Source of the DNA: Flemingiibacterium sp964430755
GTDB taxonomy: Bacteria; Bacillota; Clostridia; Oscillospirales; CAG-272
Assembly (NCBI GenBank): GCA_964430755.1
Contig: CAYSFT010000020.1
Span: forward strand, 1 to 36,554
Direction of reading: 5' to 3'
DNA: 36,554 bases
Shown piece after piece: positions 8,836 through 17,644 of this stretch. The notes under the pieces were generated by a model. It worked only from the letters and a program-made list of their open reading frames with translations, was not told where the DNA came from and did not search any database. The translations under genes and the position numbers were made by a program. How positions within the stretch are numbered: position 1 is the stretch's first letter; every line of letters begins with the position of its first letter.

Positions 8836-10548
8836 GTGAGCGATAAACCGAAAAATTTAAGCGATATTGATAATTTTTGGGATTTAAACAGCCTGCTGCC
8901 TCAAAAACGCAAGGTAACTCCCTCTTACCGTCAGCCAAATACCGACACAGTCGAGCTGACCGTCGGAAGCGATGACACACCCGTTTCAAGCGGCACATCA
9001 ATACCGCCGCGAGGTGAAACACATTATCATGTGAACGGAAGTCCGCCGCTCGGTGCGCACGATGCGGCACGCAGACTCAACGAGCTTTCAATGCGTGACC
9101 GTGCCGAAAGTTACCGTTCAAAACCGCTCGATCCGTATCTCATATACGAGCCCGAAAACCGCCTTATCAAGCGCGTCGAGGTTTCAAAATGGGAGTCGAG
9201 ATTCAATTTTTACGAAAACTTCCGTACCGATGCAAAACGCCTCTGGTCACGAACCGCCGAAAAATGTGAGCGCGCCTCGTTTTTCTCCTATGTACCGCAG
9301 TACAGCCAGCTTAAATATTCGCAGATGAAATGGTACCTCTGGTGGCGCGAGAACGTCCGCGGCGGCGTTTACCTGCGTACCGATTTCTGCTATATTTTGC
9401 TCTATATTTACGAAATACTCAACTGCCCTGATATGATCTCTCCCGAGGACGGTCTTAATGCCCTTTGCGACATATGGCTCAACTACCGCTCGGAGCACCG
9501 CCGTATCGACAGTTACCTCTGCGATTGGCTTTGTGACTATTGCCTTATAAATAAGCTTCCCTGCCCGACGGCAAAGCTCGAGCCTATCCTCGGCGAGATC
9601 GTTTCAGCTGCCAATTTCCGCGAATTTTATATGGACACGGGCGATACACACAGCGCCGCCGCAAATATCCTCTCCTATTCTTCAACCTACGATTGGCATA
9701 AAAGCCGTTACGTTACTGAGGAAAATATACACCTTTTTGCAACGCATATACGCGGCGCATTCGATAAAGCATGGCGCGAAATACTCTCGGAAGGAAACGA
9801 TGGAAATGCCGCGGTCTGTAAGGAATTTCGCATTGAACGCACTGCCTATGAGGGTGCACTCTGTGTCTACGATATGAAGCGCACGCTCGTTATCGAATAC
9901 ATTTCATATACGCGCTCACCGAAGTTCCGTTTCATTGTTACGGACATTATAAAATACAGTGAAAACCGCATCAGAATGGCGCTTGGTATCAAGTCACGCC
10001 TCAAAGCGGACGAGCTTTCCGACCGGCTTAAAAAATGTATCGACGAATATTTTGACATAAATTTACCTGCGCCGAAAAAATCACGTGCACCAAAGCCGCA
10101 GTACACCGAGGTGAACGAATACGACAAGCTTTACGAGCCGGAAACACGTGAATTTTCCCTCGAAAACGCACTGAAAATCGAGCAAAATTCCTGGACTACA
10201 ACCGAAATACTGACCGCCGCATTCACGGATGAAATTCCCGAGCCGGTACAGGAAGCCCCCGTGGAAAGCACACCTACAATTCCCGAAACGGACAGCGATG
10301 ATGAATTTGAAACCCTCATAAAAACCCTCGATTCCTCATCAAAAGAGGCATTGACGCTTCTTATAAACGGCGACGAAAACGGCATATCCGAAGCGGCAAA
10401 AAAGCTCGGCATACTTCCCGATGCACTTGCCGACAAAATAAACGAAGCCGCATATGACATCATCGGCGACACAGTTATCGAATCGGCGGACGGCACTTAC
10501 CGCATTATAAACGATTACAAAGGAGATCTTGAAAAATGGCTGAAATGA
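8836..10548 (+). CDS. TerB_N / TerB_C domain protein
   Basis: A 570-residue soluble protein. Residues about 1-95 are low-complexity and probably disordered. Residues about 100-300 match the TerB_N domain, with YVPQYSQLKYSQMKWYLWW and VRGGVYLRTDFCYILLYIYE typical of it. After a linker rich in E and P, the last 80 or so residues match TerB_C (ALADKINEAAYDIIGDTVIE). No TerB core domain is evident between them. TerB_N/TerB_C proteins are known partners of helicases and P-loop ATPases in predicted stress or DNA-processing systems. The start is GTG 8836, with AGGAGAG upstream. The 3' end overlaps the ATPase gene by 13 bases, indicating a tight operon. The biochemical role is not known. Confidence 0.85.
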   Translation: MSDKPKNLSDIDNFWDLNSLLPQKRKVTPSYRQPNTDTVELTVGSDDTPVSSGTSIPPRGETHYHVNGSPPLGAHDAARRLNELSMRDRAESYRSKPLDPYLIYEPENRLIKRVEVSKWESRFNFYENFRTDAKRLWSRTAEKCERASFFSYVPQYSQLKYSQMKWYLWWRENVRGGVYLRTDFCYILLYIYEILNCPDMISPEDGLNALCDIWLNYRSEHRRIDSYLCDWLCDYCLINKLPCPTAKLEPILGEIVSAANFREFYMDTGDTHSAAANILSYSSTYDWHKSRYVTEENIHLFATHIRGAFDKAWREILSEGNDGNAAVCKEFRIERTAYEGALCVYDMKRTLVIEYISYTRSPKFRFIVTDIIKYSENRIRMALGIKSRLKADELSDRLKKCIDEYFDINLPAPKKSRAPKPQYTEVNEYDKLYEPETREFSLENALKIEQNSWTTTEILTAAFTDEIPEPVQEAPVESTPTIPETDSDDEFETLIKTLDSSSKEALTLLINGDENGISEAAKKLGILPDALADKINEAAYDIIGDTVIESADGTYRIINDYKGDLEKWLK

Positions 10549-11906
10549 CACAGCGTATCCCGAAAAGAATACTCCAAAGCCTTCTCTCGTCAATCTCGGC
10601 AGGCGTCGTTCCGCGGATGGGCGCGCCTTATATCGCAATCGGACGAAGCGAGGAGATCGAAGCGCTGCTTTCCGACCTTGAAGCAGTCAGCGACGGCGGC
10701 GGTTCAATGCGCTTTATAATCGGAAAATACGGAAGCGGCAAGAGCTTTCTTATTCAGCTTGTGCGCGGCTTCTCGCTTGAGCGCGGATTTATCACAGCCG
10801 ATGCGGATCTCTCTCCGGAACGCCGTATCTGCGGCGCAAAGGGCACAGGTATCGCAACCTACCGCGAGCTGATACGCAACCTCGCCGCAAAATCGTCACC
10901 CGACGGCGGTGCATTGCCGCAAATAATCGCAAAATGGTTATCCGAGCTTCAGTCAGAGATCGCCGCAGAGGGACACGAGGTCGGCTCAGAGGCATTTGTA
11001 CGCGAGCTTACCGCGCGCATATACACAGCGACACGTGAGCTTGAATCGGAAATCGGCGGCTTCGATTTTGCGACTGTTCTTACGCAGTATTACAAGGCAT
11101 ATATGGACGGTGACGAGGAGAAAAAGTCAGCGTGTATGCGTTGGCTGCGAGGTGAGTTTTCAACCAAGACCGAGGCGAAAAATGCAATCGGTGTTTCGCT
11201 CGGCGGTATCATTGACGACGACAATTGGTATGAATATATCAAGCTGCTTGCAGTGTTTTTCAGAAAGATCGGATACCGCGGATTTGTCGTTTTCATCGAC
11301 GAATGTGTCAATCTTTATAAGATCGCGAACCGTATCTCGCGCGAAAACAATTACGAAAAGCTGCTCTCGATGTTCAACGACACCCTGCAAGGCAAAGCCG
11401 AGGGACTTGCGCTCATTTTCGGCGGTACACCGCAGTTTCTTGAGGACACACGTCGCGGACTCTTTTCATATGAGGCACTTCGCAGTCGTCTCTCGGACGG
11501 ACAGTTCGGCAAGGCAGGCTTCAAGAATCTCATCGGTCCCGTTATAAGACTGCGCCGACTTTCGGATGACGAGCTTTACGCGCTGATTTCACGTATCACA
11601 GCTCTCCATGCACAAAACTATTCATGGCAGCCGAGAGTTACAAACGAAGATATGGCGGCGTTTCTCAAAATCTGCCTCGAGCGTGCAGGCGCGGACACGA
11701 TGATAACGCCACGTGAGATCATCCGCGACTATATGACAGTCCTCAACATCCTCCTGCAAAACCCCGACACGGTGTTCACCGATGTTATCGGAAGCGGTGT
11801 CATCAAGCTTGCTCACGGCGAGAATGATGAGGATTCCATCATCGTTGACGGTGACGGTGAAGCGCAGATAAAAAGAGACTTTTCTGTCGAGGATATTGAG
11901 CTATAG
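10536..11906 (+). CDS. BrxD-like P-loop ATPase (DUF2791 family)
   Basis: A 456-residue ATPase. The Walker A motif GKYGSGKS is at residues 63-70 and Walker B VVFIDE at 251-256. A sensor-like FGGTPQFLED follows near 295-304. The family, named BrxD in type 2 BREX, is DUF2791 (BREX ATP-binding). The opening IPKRILQSLLSSISAGVVPR and the GRSEEIEALLSDL segment fit it. No BrxC, PglX or PglZ gene is in the window, so the BREX label refers only to the family. ATG 10536 has AGGAG ten bases upstream and lies inside the end of the TerB gene. It likely acts with the TerB protein and the downstream helicase, possibly as the loader or switch of the helicase (inference). Confidence 0.85.
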   Translation: MAEMTQRIPKRILQSLLSSISAGVVPRMGAPYIAIGRSEEIEALLSDLEAVSDGGGSMRFIIGKYGSGKSFLIQLVRGFSLERGFITADADLSPERRICGAKGTGIATYRELIRNLAAKSSPDGGALPQIIAKWLSELQSEIAAEGHEVGSEAFVRELTARIYTATRELESEIGGFDFATVLTQYYKAYMDGDEEKKSACMRWLRGEFSTKTEAKNAIGVSLGGIIDDDNWYEYIKLLAVFFRKIGYRGFVVFIDECVNLYKIANRISRENNYEKLLSMFNDTLQGKAEGLALIFGGTPQFLEDTRRGLFSYEALRSRLSDGQFGKAGFKNLIGPVIRLRRLSDDELYALISRITALHAQNYSWQPRVTNEDMAAFLKICLERAGADTMITPREIIRDYMTVLNILLQNPDTVFTDVIGSGVIKLAHGENDEDSIIVDGDGEAQIKRDFSVEDIEL

Positions 11907-11987
11907 CTTTTAATATGTCGAATTCGTTGGGCAAATTGTACAAATTTCTTTAGTAAATTTTGGCATGTCCTGTTTCTTTGATTTATA

Positions 11988-12017
11988 TTGACAAATTATG
12001 CCATTCTGTGATATTAT
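11988..12017 (+). promoter_or_regulatory. Promoter of the CBM9-like surface protein gene
   Basis: TTGACA (11988-11993) and TATTAT (12012-12017) are separated by 18 bases. This gives the surface-protein gene its own transcription, independent of the TerB-ATPase pair. Confidence 0.7.
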
Positions 12018-12092
12018 ATATACAGGGAGCAGAAAAAAGCTTAAAAAAGCCAAACAAATTATTCCCTGCTAAAAGCGAAAGGAGAAATTTTT

Positions 12093-13100
12093 ATGAAGAA
12101 AATAATCACCACTATCTTACTTGTATGCTTTGCTATGACGATCCTGTCAATCACACCCGTGTTTGCCGCAGACAGTGCAAACAATGAAGTTCTCATCGGT
12201 ACACCTAACATTGACGGTTATGTTGATGACATCTTCAAGGAGTCCCTCACCATCGTATATGACGGTTCGGCTGAAAAGAATGTTGCGGATAACGGTGAAT
12301 GGCTTGACGCAACCGCTACCTTCTATGCTCTTTACGACGATATGTATGTTTACCTTGCAGCTATCGTAAAGGACGATGATGTGGTTTCTGCTGCAAGAAA
12401 CTATGTTCTCCAAAATAACAACCCCTATAAGAATGACTGCGTTGAATTCCGTCTGAATTTTGGCGGCAGCGAAAGTGCTGAAACCTTCTTCAAGGTTGGT
12501 GTTGACGCTTACGGAATGAGAAAGTACACCATCCAGAGTGCAGTTTGTGATATCTCAAAGGTAATTACATATACACAGTTTACCGAAGACGGTTACATGA
12601 TCGAGGTTGCAGTTCCGCACAGCACAACCGATAACACCAAGCTTCCGCTTATAGGCGAGCTTGGACTCAAGCATTGGCTGTGGGATTTGAATAAAACCGC
12701 AGAAGGAATGAATCCTCCCGTTGAGGGCGTTGATGCTGTTCAGTATTCGATATCGGTTGACGGTGAGGCTTGCGGCGAATGCGCATTCTATAAGCTGTCG
12801 AGTCAGAGAGTAACCGGCGAACCCACGCCCACTCCCGAAACAGAGGCTCCCGAAACCACAGAAGCACCTGAAACCACAGAGGCTCCCGAAGAAACAACTG
12901 AAGCTCCTGAGGAAACAACAGTGGCTCCCGAAGACGACGATGACGGCGCTGATGAAAACAAAGCTGAAGTTACCGACGCTACCGAGGATGACGGCGAAGA
13001 CAATGGCGGCATTTCCACAGGCGCTATCATTGCAATCGTTGCAGTAGCAGTTGTAATAATTGCAGTTGTTGCAGTCGCTCTCAAAAAGAAAAAATCATAA
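12093..13100 (+). CDS. Membrane-anchored extracellular protein with a CBM9-like domain
   Basis: A 335-residue secreted protein. Residues 1-25 are a signal peptide with likely cleavage at VFA-AD. Residues about 30-235 form a CBM9/DOMON-like carbohydrate-binding beta-sandwich, opening with NIDGYVDD. A Pro/Glu/Thr/Ala-rich spacer follows (repeats of APETTE and APEETTE). Next come an acidic stretch, one transmembrane helix (GAIIAIVAVAVVIIAVVAVA) and a KKKK tail that stays inside. There is no LPXTG sortase signal. Translation starts at ATG 12093 with AAAGGAG upstream. The gene has its own promoter and a hairpin after it, and lies between BrxD-like and BrxHI-like genes to which it has no obvious link. 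The ligand is unknown. Confidence 0.85.
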   Translation: MKKIITTILLVCFAMTILSITPVFAADSANNEVLIGTPNIDGYVDDIFKESLTIVYDGSAEKNVADNGEWLDATATFYALYDDMYVYLAAIVKDDDVVSAARNYVLQNNNPYKNDCVEFRLNFGGSESAETFFKVGVDAYGMRKYTIQSAVCDISKVITYTQFTEDGYMIEVAVPHSTTDNTKLPLIGELGLKHWLWDLNKTAEGMNPPVEGVDAVQYSISVDGEACGECAFYKLSSQRVTGEPTPTPETEAPETTEAPETTEAPEETTEAPEETTVAPEDDDDGADENKAEVTDATEDDGEDNGGISTGAIIAIVAVAVVIIAVVAVALKKKKS

Positions 13101-13253
13101 TAAATTAGTATAAATTTTCTGCCCTCAAGTATCAACCGTACAATATGGTTACTTCCTTGCTGCGATTCGCCAAGCTGTGATATACAGTGTGTTTGGATCG
13201 TGATCTAACGTATTCAAGGAAGAGTTACTTAACAAACATCACCGCATACGGTA

Positions 13254-13313
13254 AAAGAAGTTGCATCATCTCTCTTGACAATTATAGTCCTTGAGATTTG
13301 ATGCAGCTTCTTT
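13254..13313 (+). terminator. Long inverted repeat, probable terminator
   Basis: Arms aaagaagttgcatca (13254-13268) and tgatgcagcttcttt (13299-13313) pair with one mismatch over 15 bases. The loop is 30 bases and the 3' arm is T-rich. It lies between the surface-protein gene and the helicase. The rest of the gap (13101-13396) holds only a shorter inverted repeat (cttccttg 13152-13159 / caaggaag 13215-13222). Confidence 0.5.
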
Positions 13314-13396
13314 GTGTCTGAAATTTACAGGTTACCAAAAGAGATATTCGCCGTTCCGGGCGTTTCAAATACCAAGCACGCAAGGAGGAACACATA

Positions 13397-15646
13397 ATGA
13401 CCGATAACGAGATATTTTACCGTTTCTCACCGTTCATACAGGATTTTATATACCGAAACGGCTGGCAGGATCTGCGTGCTGTCCAAATCGCGGCGGCACG
13501 GGTGATTTTTGAGAGCGAAAACAATCTCCTCATAACCTCCTCCACGGCATCGGGTAAGACCGAGGCGGCGTTTTTCCCGATACTGTCAGAGATGTGTGAG
13601 GATATGCCCGAAAGCATCGGCGTACTCTACATCGCGCCGCTTAAAAGTCTTATAAATGACCAGTTTTCACGCCTCGACGAGCTGCTTGACTTAACGGGAA
13701 TACCCGTGTTTCATTGGCACGGAGATGTCGCACAGTCACATAAATCAAAGCTCCTCCGCGAGCCGCGCGGCGTTTTGCAGATAACGCCCGAATCGCTTGA
13801 AAGTATGCTCATGAACCGCTCAAACGACCTCGTGCGCCTTTTCGGCGATCTGCGCTATGTGGTTATCGACGAAATACACACGCTGACGGGTACAGACAGA
13901 GGCAATCAGATAATCTGCCAACTTGTAAGGCTCGCGCGTCTCATAGGTCATACGCCTCGCAGGATCGGACTCTCGGCAACGATCGGCGACGCATCACTGG
14001 CGGCAGAATGGCTCGGCGGCGGTACGGACGTACAAACAATAGTACCGCGAATTGACGAGGGCAAAACAAAATGGCGGCTCGGAATGGAGCATTTCTTCAT
14101 CCAGGGCGACGACCTTGACCAAAGCCGTGACATCGGTTCCACAGCCGAACCGGACGAGGACGCTTCTCACGGTAGGGTTGAAATTGATCCCGGATACGAA
14201 TATATTTACGACTGCACAAAAAATAAAAAAGCCATCGTATTCTCAAATTCCAGGGAGGAAACGGAATACGTGACCGCAACACTGCGTCAGATCGCCGAAA
14301 ATCGCGGTGAGCCTGACAATTTCCTTATACATCACGGCAACCTTTCCGCGTCGATACGTGAGGAAGCCGAATCCATGATGAAAAACGATGAGCACAAATG
14401 TACCACCTGCGCGACTGTGACAATGGAGCTTGGCATCGACATCGGCAGGCTCGAGCGTATCATTCAGAATGACGCTCCGAACTCGGTTTCAAGCTTTCTT
14501 CAAAGGCTCGGACGCTCGGGCAGACGCGGTACACCGCCCGAAATGATGATGGTGTTCCGCGAGGAAAATCCGCTTCCGAATGCACCTCTCCCACAGCTTA
14601 TTCCGTGGGGATTTCTTCGTGCGATCGCGATCGTACAGCTTTATATCGAGGAGAAATTCATCGAGCCGCCAACGGTCAAAAAGCTACCGTTCAGCCTTGC
14701 CTTTCAGCAGACGCTTTCAACTCTCGCTTCATCGGGAGAATTGACACCGAAGCGTCTTGCCGAGCGTATACTTTCGCTTCCGCCGTTCCGTCACATCGAC
14801 AAAGAGGACTACCGCACACTGCTTCTCGGTATGCTGCAGAATGACTTTATCGAGATGACCGAGGAAAAAGGACTGATCGTCGGTTTAAAGGGCGAGAGAC
14901 TTACAAACAGCTTCAAGTTTTACGCCGTCTTCAAGGACAGCGAAGACTATACCGTCCGTTGTGAATCGGATGAGATCGGTACGATAACAACACCACCGCC
15001 TGTCGGTGACCGTTTCGCTTTAGCCGGACGCGTCTGGGAGGTTGAGGAGCTTGACATACCGAGAAAGCTTATCTACGTCAAAGCGGTAAACGGCAAGATG
15101 GAGGTCTCGTGGCCCGGTGACTTCGGCGAGATACACACCCGAATCCTTGAGCGTATGCGCCGCGTACTCGAAGAAGATACTATATATCCGTACCTCAAGC
15201 CGAACGCACGTCACAGACTCGAAATTGTCCGCAATCTTGCGAGAAACACGGGTATGCTCGGTCACTCGCTCGTACACCTCGGCGGCTTCACGTGGTGTCT
15301 TTTCCCGTGGCTTGGTACACGTTCATTCAGGACACTTCGCAAATTCATCCTGCAAAACGCGGCAAAATATAAAATAACCAACCTCGAATTTGAGGGCTGT
15401 TACTATATGATATTCAAAATGGAATCGGGCAGCGATTATGCGCTCATAAAGGGACTTTGTGACGTTCTTGAGCGCGAGGGCATAAACAGAGAAAGCCTTG
15501 TTGCATCAAACGAAATGCCCGTTTTCGAGAAGTATGACGACTTCATCCCGGCAGAATTACTTCGCAAGCAGTACGCCGCGGACAAGCTTCGGTGTGACGA
15601 AATCATGCTCCGTCTGCCAGAGATTTTAGCGGAATATGAGGAGTAA
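13397..15646 (+). CDS. DEAD/DEAH superfamily 2 helicase, BrxHI/Lhr-like
   Basis: A 749-residue ATP-dependent helicase. It has a Q-motif-like LRAVQ (26-30), motif I SSTASGKTE (to about 56), motif II DEIH (158-161) and motif III SAT (193-195). Motif VI is QRLGRSGRRG (369-378). The C-terminal third has a beta-barrel-like segment and a further domain without recognised catalytic motifs, as in Lhr-like helicases. BrxHI of type 2 BREX belongs to this group and is normally encoded beside BrxD. Here it follows the BrxD-like gene, but with a surface-protein gene inserted. ATG 13397 has AAGGAGG nine bases upstream. A strong promoter was not found, so read-through from upstream is possible. Confidence 0.9.
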   Translation: MTDNEIFYRFSPFIQDFIYRNGWQDLRAVQIAAARVIFESENNLLITSSTASGKTEAAFFPILSEMCEDMPESIGVLYIAPLKSLINDQFSRLDELLDLTGIPVFHWHGDVAQSHKSKLLREPRGVLQITPESLESMLMNRSNDLVRLFGDLRYVVIDEIHTLTGTDRGNQIICQLVRLARLIGHTPRRIGLSATIGDASLAAEWLGGGTDVQTIVPRIDEGKTKWRLGMEHFFIQGDDLDQSRDIGSTAEPDEDASHGRVEIDPGYEYIYDCTKNKKAIVFSNSREETEYVTATLRQIAENRGEPDNFLIHHGNLSASIREEAESMMKNDEHKCTTCATVTMELGIDIGRLERIIQNDAPNSVSSFLQRLGRSGRRGTPPEMMMVFREENPLPNAPLPQLIPWGFLRAIAIVQLYIEEKFIEPPTVKKLPFSLAFQQTLSTLASSGELTPKRLAERILSLPPFRHIDKEDYRTLLLGMLQNDFIEMTEEKGLIVGLKGERLTNSFKFYAVFKDSEDYTVRCESDEIGTITTPPPVGDRFALAGRVWEVEELDIPRKLIYVKAVNGKMEVSWPGDFGEIHTRILERMRRVLEEDTIYPYLKPNARHRLEIVRNLARNTGMLGHSLVHLGGFTWCLFPWLGTRSFRTLRKFILQNAAKYKITNLEFEGCYYMIFKMESGSDYALIKGLCDVLEREGINRESLVASNEMPVFEKYDDFIPAELLRKQYAADKLRCDEIMLRLPEILAEYEE

Positions 15647-15654
15647 AGCTCATC

Positions 15655-15712
15655 AGCTGAGAAAGCCCTCATCCGTAAAAGATTGCTTCGCAACTTTACT
15701 GATGAGGGCTCA
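15655..15712. repeat. Palindromic intergenic repeat (family D)
   Basis: The inverted arms agccctcatccgtaaa and tttactgatgagggct flank gattgcttcgcaac. The same words (gatgagggc, gattgcttcgcaa, aaagattgctttgcaac) appear in the repeats at 8640-8690 and 33340-33370. It could also terminate the two converging genes around it. Confidence 0.65.
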
Positions 15713-15937
15713 TCGCTTCTTCACTTCAATATCAAGCAGTACACCGCCGCCGACAACAAGCAAAAGTGACATAAGTGCGTGCTCTGTCTGTTCGACGAAA
15801 AACGTGTGAAGTCTGGCGGCATCGTAAGCTTCAAGCGATGCCCTTGTGAACGCTATGTATATAAGCACTGCCGAAACCGCGAAAAGTCCCCATTTAAGGA
15901 AGCTGTGCGCGGGACGGCATAATATAAATCTATTCAT
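15710..15937 (-). CDS. Small membrane protein of unknown function
   Basis: A 75-residue protein with two predicted transmembrane helices (LFAVSAVLIYIAF and LMSLLLVVGGGVLLDI) joined by a polar segment, with basic residues at both ends. ATG 15937 is preceded by GGAGGTG five bases away, an excellent ribosome binding site, which is the main reason to call it real. It converges on the helicase gene and is divergent from the TIM-barrel gene. No family was recognised. Confidence 0.65.
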   Translation of the reverse strand: MNRFILCRPAHSFLKWGLFAVSAVLIYIAFTRASLEAYDAARLHTFFVEQTEHALMSLLLVVGGGVLLDIEVKKR

Positions 15938-16032
15938 AGTTACACCTCCGTGTAATATTATTTTATCATATTTACGCCGTCGTGTCATCAATCGGTTTCC
16001 GACATTTAAGGATTATTTTAACTCAAAAAGGA

Positions 16033-16836
16033 GTGGTCACCACGGAAAACTCTCGACTCGGACTTTCAAGCGCCTGTTTCTATCCTAAAGAAACACTTGA
16101 ATCCATAAAAGAATGTATTTCCCTCGGCTTTAAAAATATAGAAATCTTCATGAATTCCTTTTCGGAGCTTGAGGATTGTTACCTTGCGCGTATCGCCGAG
16201 GTCTGCAAAGATAACGGTGTAAAGATCACGTCAATTCACCCGTTCACATCGGGCTTTGAATATATGTACTTTTTCTCGGCATATAAAAAACGTGCACGCG
16301 ACAGTATTGATTATTTTTATAAGAAATATTTTCACGCCGCGGCATATCTCGGTGCGGATTACTTCGTTTTCCACGGGGATGCAACAAGAGCACCTTTTTT
16401 CGGAATGGATAATTACTGTGAAGTCCTCGCAATGTTAAAAGAAGCGGCAAAAAGCGAGGGCGTGACACTTGCCCACGAGAACGTTTCCACAGCACGTGCA
16501 GGTGATCCCGAATTTATGAACGAGATACACAAACGCTTTGGCGCGGGCAACATCAAGTTTGTTTTTGACCTGAAACAAACGGTACGCGGCGGATATGATA
16601 TCGAGCGTATGCTCGACGTTATGGGAAACGATATCGTGCACGTTCACATAAACGACTGGCTTGACGGCGAATGTAGATTACCCTACGCAGGCGAGCTCGA
16701 CCTTGATTCCATCATCTCGCGCATTGAATCAAGCGGCTACACCGGTAAATACATCATCGAGGTATACCGCAAGAACTTCACAAACAACAGTGAAATTATC
16801 AGTGCGGCAGACGAGCTTCGCCGGCGTCAATATTAA
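16033..16836 (+). CDS. Sugar phosphate isomerase/epimerase-family TIM-barrel protein
   Basis: A protein of about 264-267 residues in the xylose isomerase-like / AP endonuclease family 2 TIM-barrel family. Supporting motifs are LGLSSACFYP at the first strand, DYFVFHGD, LAHENVSTA, FVFDLKQTV, IVHVHINDW and YIIEVYR near the end. These carry the His/Glu/Asp metal-binding pattern. The start is uncertain. AAAAGGAG at 16026-16033 would best serve an ACG codon at 16042. The nearest standard codon, GTG 16033, overlaps that site, and the next one (GTG 15982) has no ribosome binding site. Substrates of this family cannot be assigned from sequence. Confidence 0.85.
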   Translation: MVTTENSRLGLSSACFYPKETLESIKECISLGFKNIEIFMNSFSELEDCYLARIAEVCKDNGVKITSIHPFTSGFEYMYFFSAYKKRARDSIDYFYKKYFHAAAYLGADYFVFHGDATRAPFFGMDNYCEVLAMLKEAAKSEGVTLAHENVSTARAGDPEFMNEIHKRFGAGNIKFVFDLKQTVRGGYDIERMLDVMGNDIVHVHINDWLDGECRLPYAGELDLDSIISRIESSGYTGKYIIEVYRKNFTNNSEIISAADELRRRQY

Positions 16837-16850
16837 CATTGCGGCTTGAC

Positions 16851-16899
16851 AAAATGAAAAGAGCAGTTCCGTTTGTTTGATGCGGACTGCTCATTTTAC
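16851..16899. terminator. Bidirectional terminator
   Basis: The hairpin gagcagttccg / cggactgctc is flanked by an A-rich left side and a T-rich right side. It serves the epimerase-like gene and the converging PAP2-like gene. Confidence 0.8.
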
Positions 16900-16906
16900 T
16901 ATAAAT

Positions 16907-17485
16907 TTATAAAATACCGATGCCCATTGTGATAAAGGCGGTCAGGGCACAAATGCCGCCAAGACATAGATCTCGCGGTGTGTGACGTGACAGCGCAATG
17001 GACGACCACGCAACGCCAACTGCGATGATGCTGCAGGGTATTGCCCACACCGGACCGAGAAAGTAGACTGCGAAGAGCAGTGGCCCGAGTACACCGCAGG
17101 CGTGTCCACTTGCTTTGAGGTGGAATATTTTATTGAAGACAAGCAGGAGTATGACGGAGAGGAGATATGCTGCAATGATGAATTTGAATTCATTGGTTGC
17201 GTCACTGATATATGCATAGGCGAAGCCGACGATATAACCGAGTGCGCTTGTCACAAACGCAAGTCCTCGCTGACCGTCACGCCCCTTTCCCTTGAAGCCG
17301 GGGATGATCGGCTGCAGCGGATATGCAAGCGCAGGTATGACGGCGAGGCAGGTTACAGCCGCCAGATAGTCCGTGAGGTCTCTGAACGTGGTGTCACGTG
17401 TGAAATATATAAGAGTCAGCAGTGCTGTGACGAGCAGCGGCGGTATTGTGAGTATACGTAAAATTTTTGCAATGATCTTTTTCAT
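16907..17485 (-). CDS. PAP2-like integral membrane protein
   Basis: A 192-residue protein with about five or six transmembrane helices. The second half carries KASGHACG and SRHTPRDLCLGG, resembling the PAP2 phosphatase motifs PSGH and SRxxxxxHxxxD, though imperfectly. The first PAP2 motif (KxxxxxxRP) is not convincing. A lipid or polyprenyl phosphatase role is possible, but activity is doubtful. ATG 17485 has GGAGG seven to eight bases upstream. Confidence 0.7.
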   Translation of the reverse strand: MKKIIAKILRILTIPPLLVTALLTLIYFTRDTTFRDLTDYLAAVTCLAVIPALAYPLQPIIPGFKGKGRDGQRGLAFVTSALGYIVGFAYAYISDATNEFKFIIAAYLLSVILLLVFNKIFHLKASGHACGVLGPLLFAVYFLGPVWAIPCSIIAVGVAWSSIALSRHTPRDLCLGGICALTAFITMGIGIL

Positions 17486-17601
17486 TTGTTTTCCTCCGGG
17501 AAGTGTGACATTTTCTGATTATCATTATAAACGTCCTTGACGCGATAATCAACCTACTCTTCGATTTTTGACTCTACACGAAAAAATATTCACTCTACCC
17601 A

Positions 17602-17634
17602 AAGAAAAAGCGACTCTACGGTTAGTAGAATCGC
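17602..17634 (-). terminator. Terminator of the XRE regulator gene
   Basis: On the minus strand, a hairpin (gcgattctac / gtagagtcgc, one mismatch) is followed by TTTTTCTTT. It lies ten bases after the stop codon. Confidence 0.8.
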
Positions 17635-17644
17635 CGATTGCAGC

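Noticed and set aside
12835..12935. Short direct DNA repeats suggesting a CRISPR-like array
   Set aside because: The repeats are codons for the PETTEA spacer of the surface protein. There are no unique spacers and no cas genes.
8836..15646. Complete BREX system
   Set aside because: Only BrxD-like and BrxHI-like proteins are present. PglX, PglZ, BrxC and BrxA/B are not in the window.
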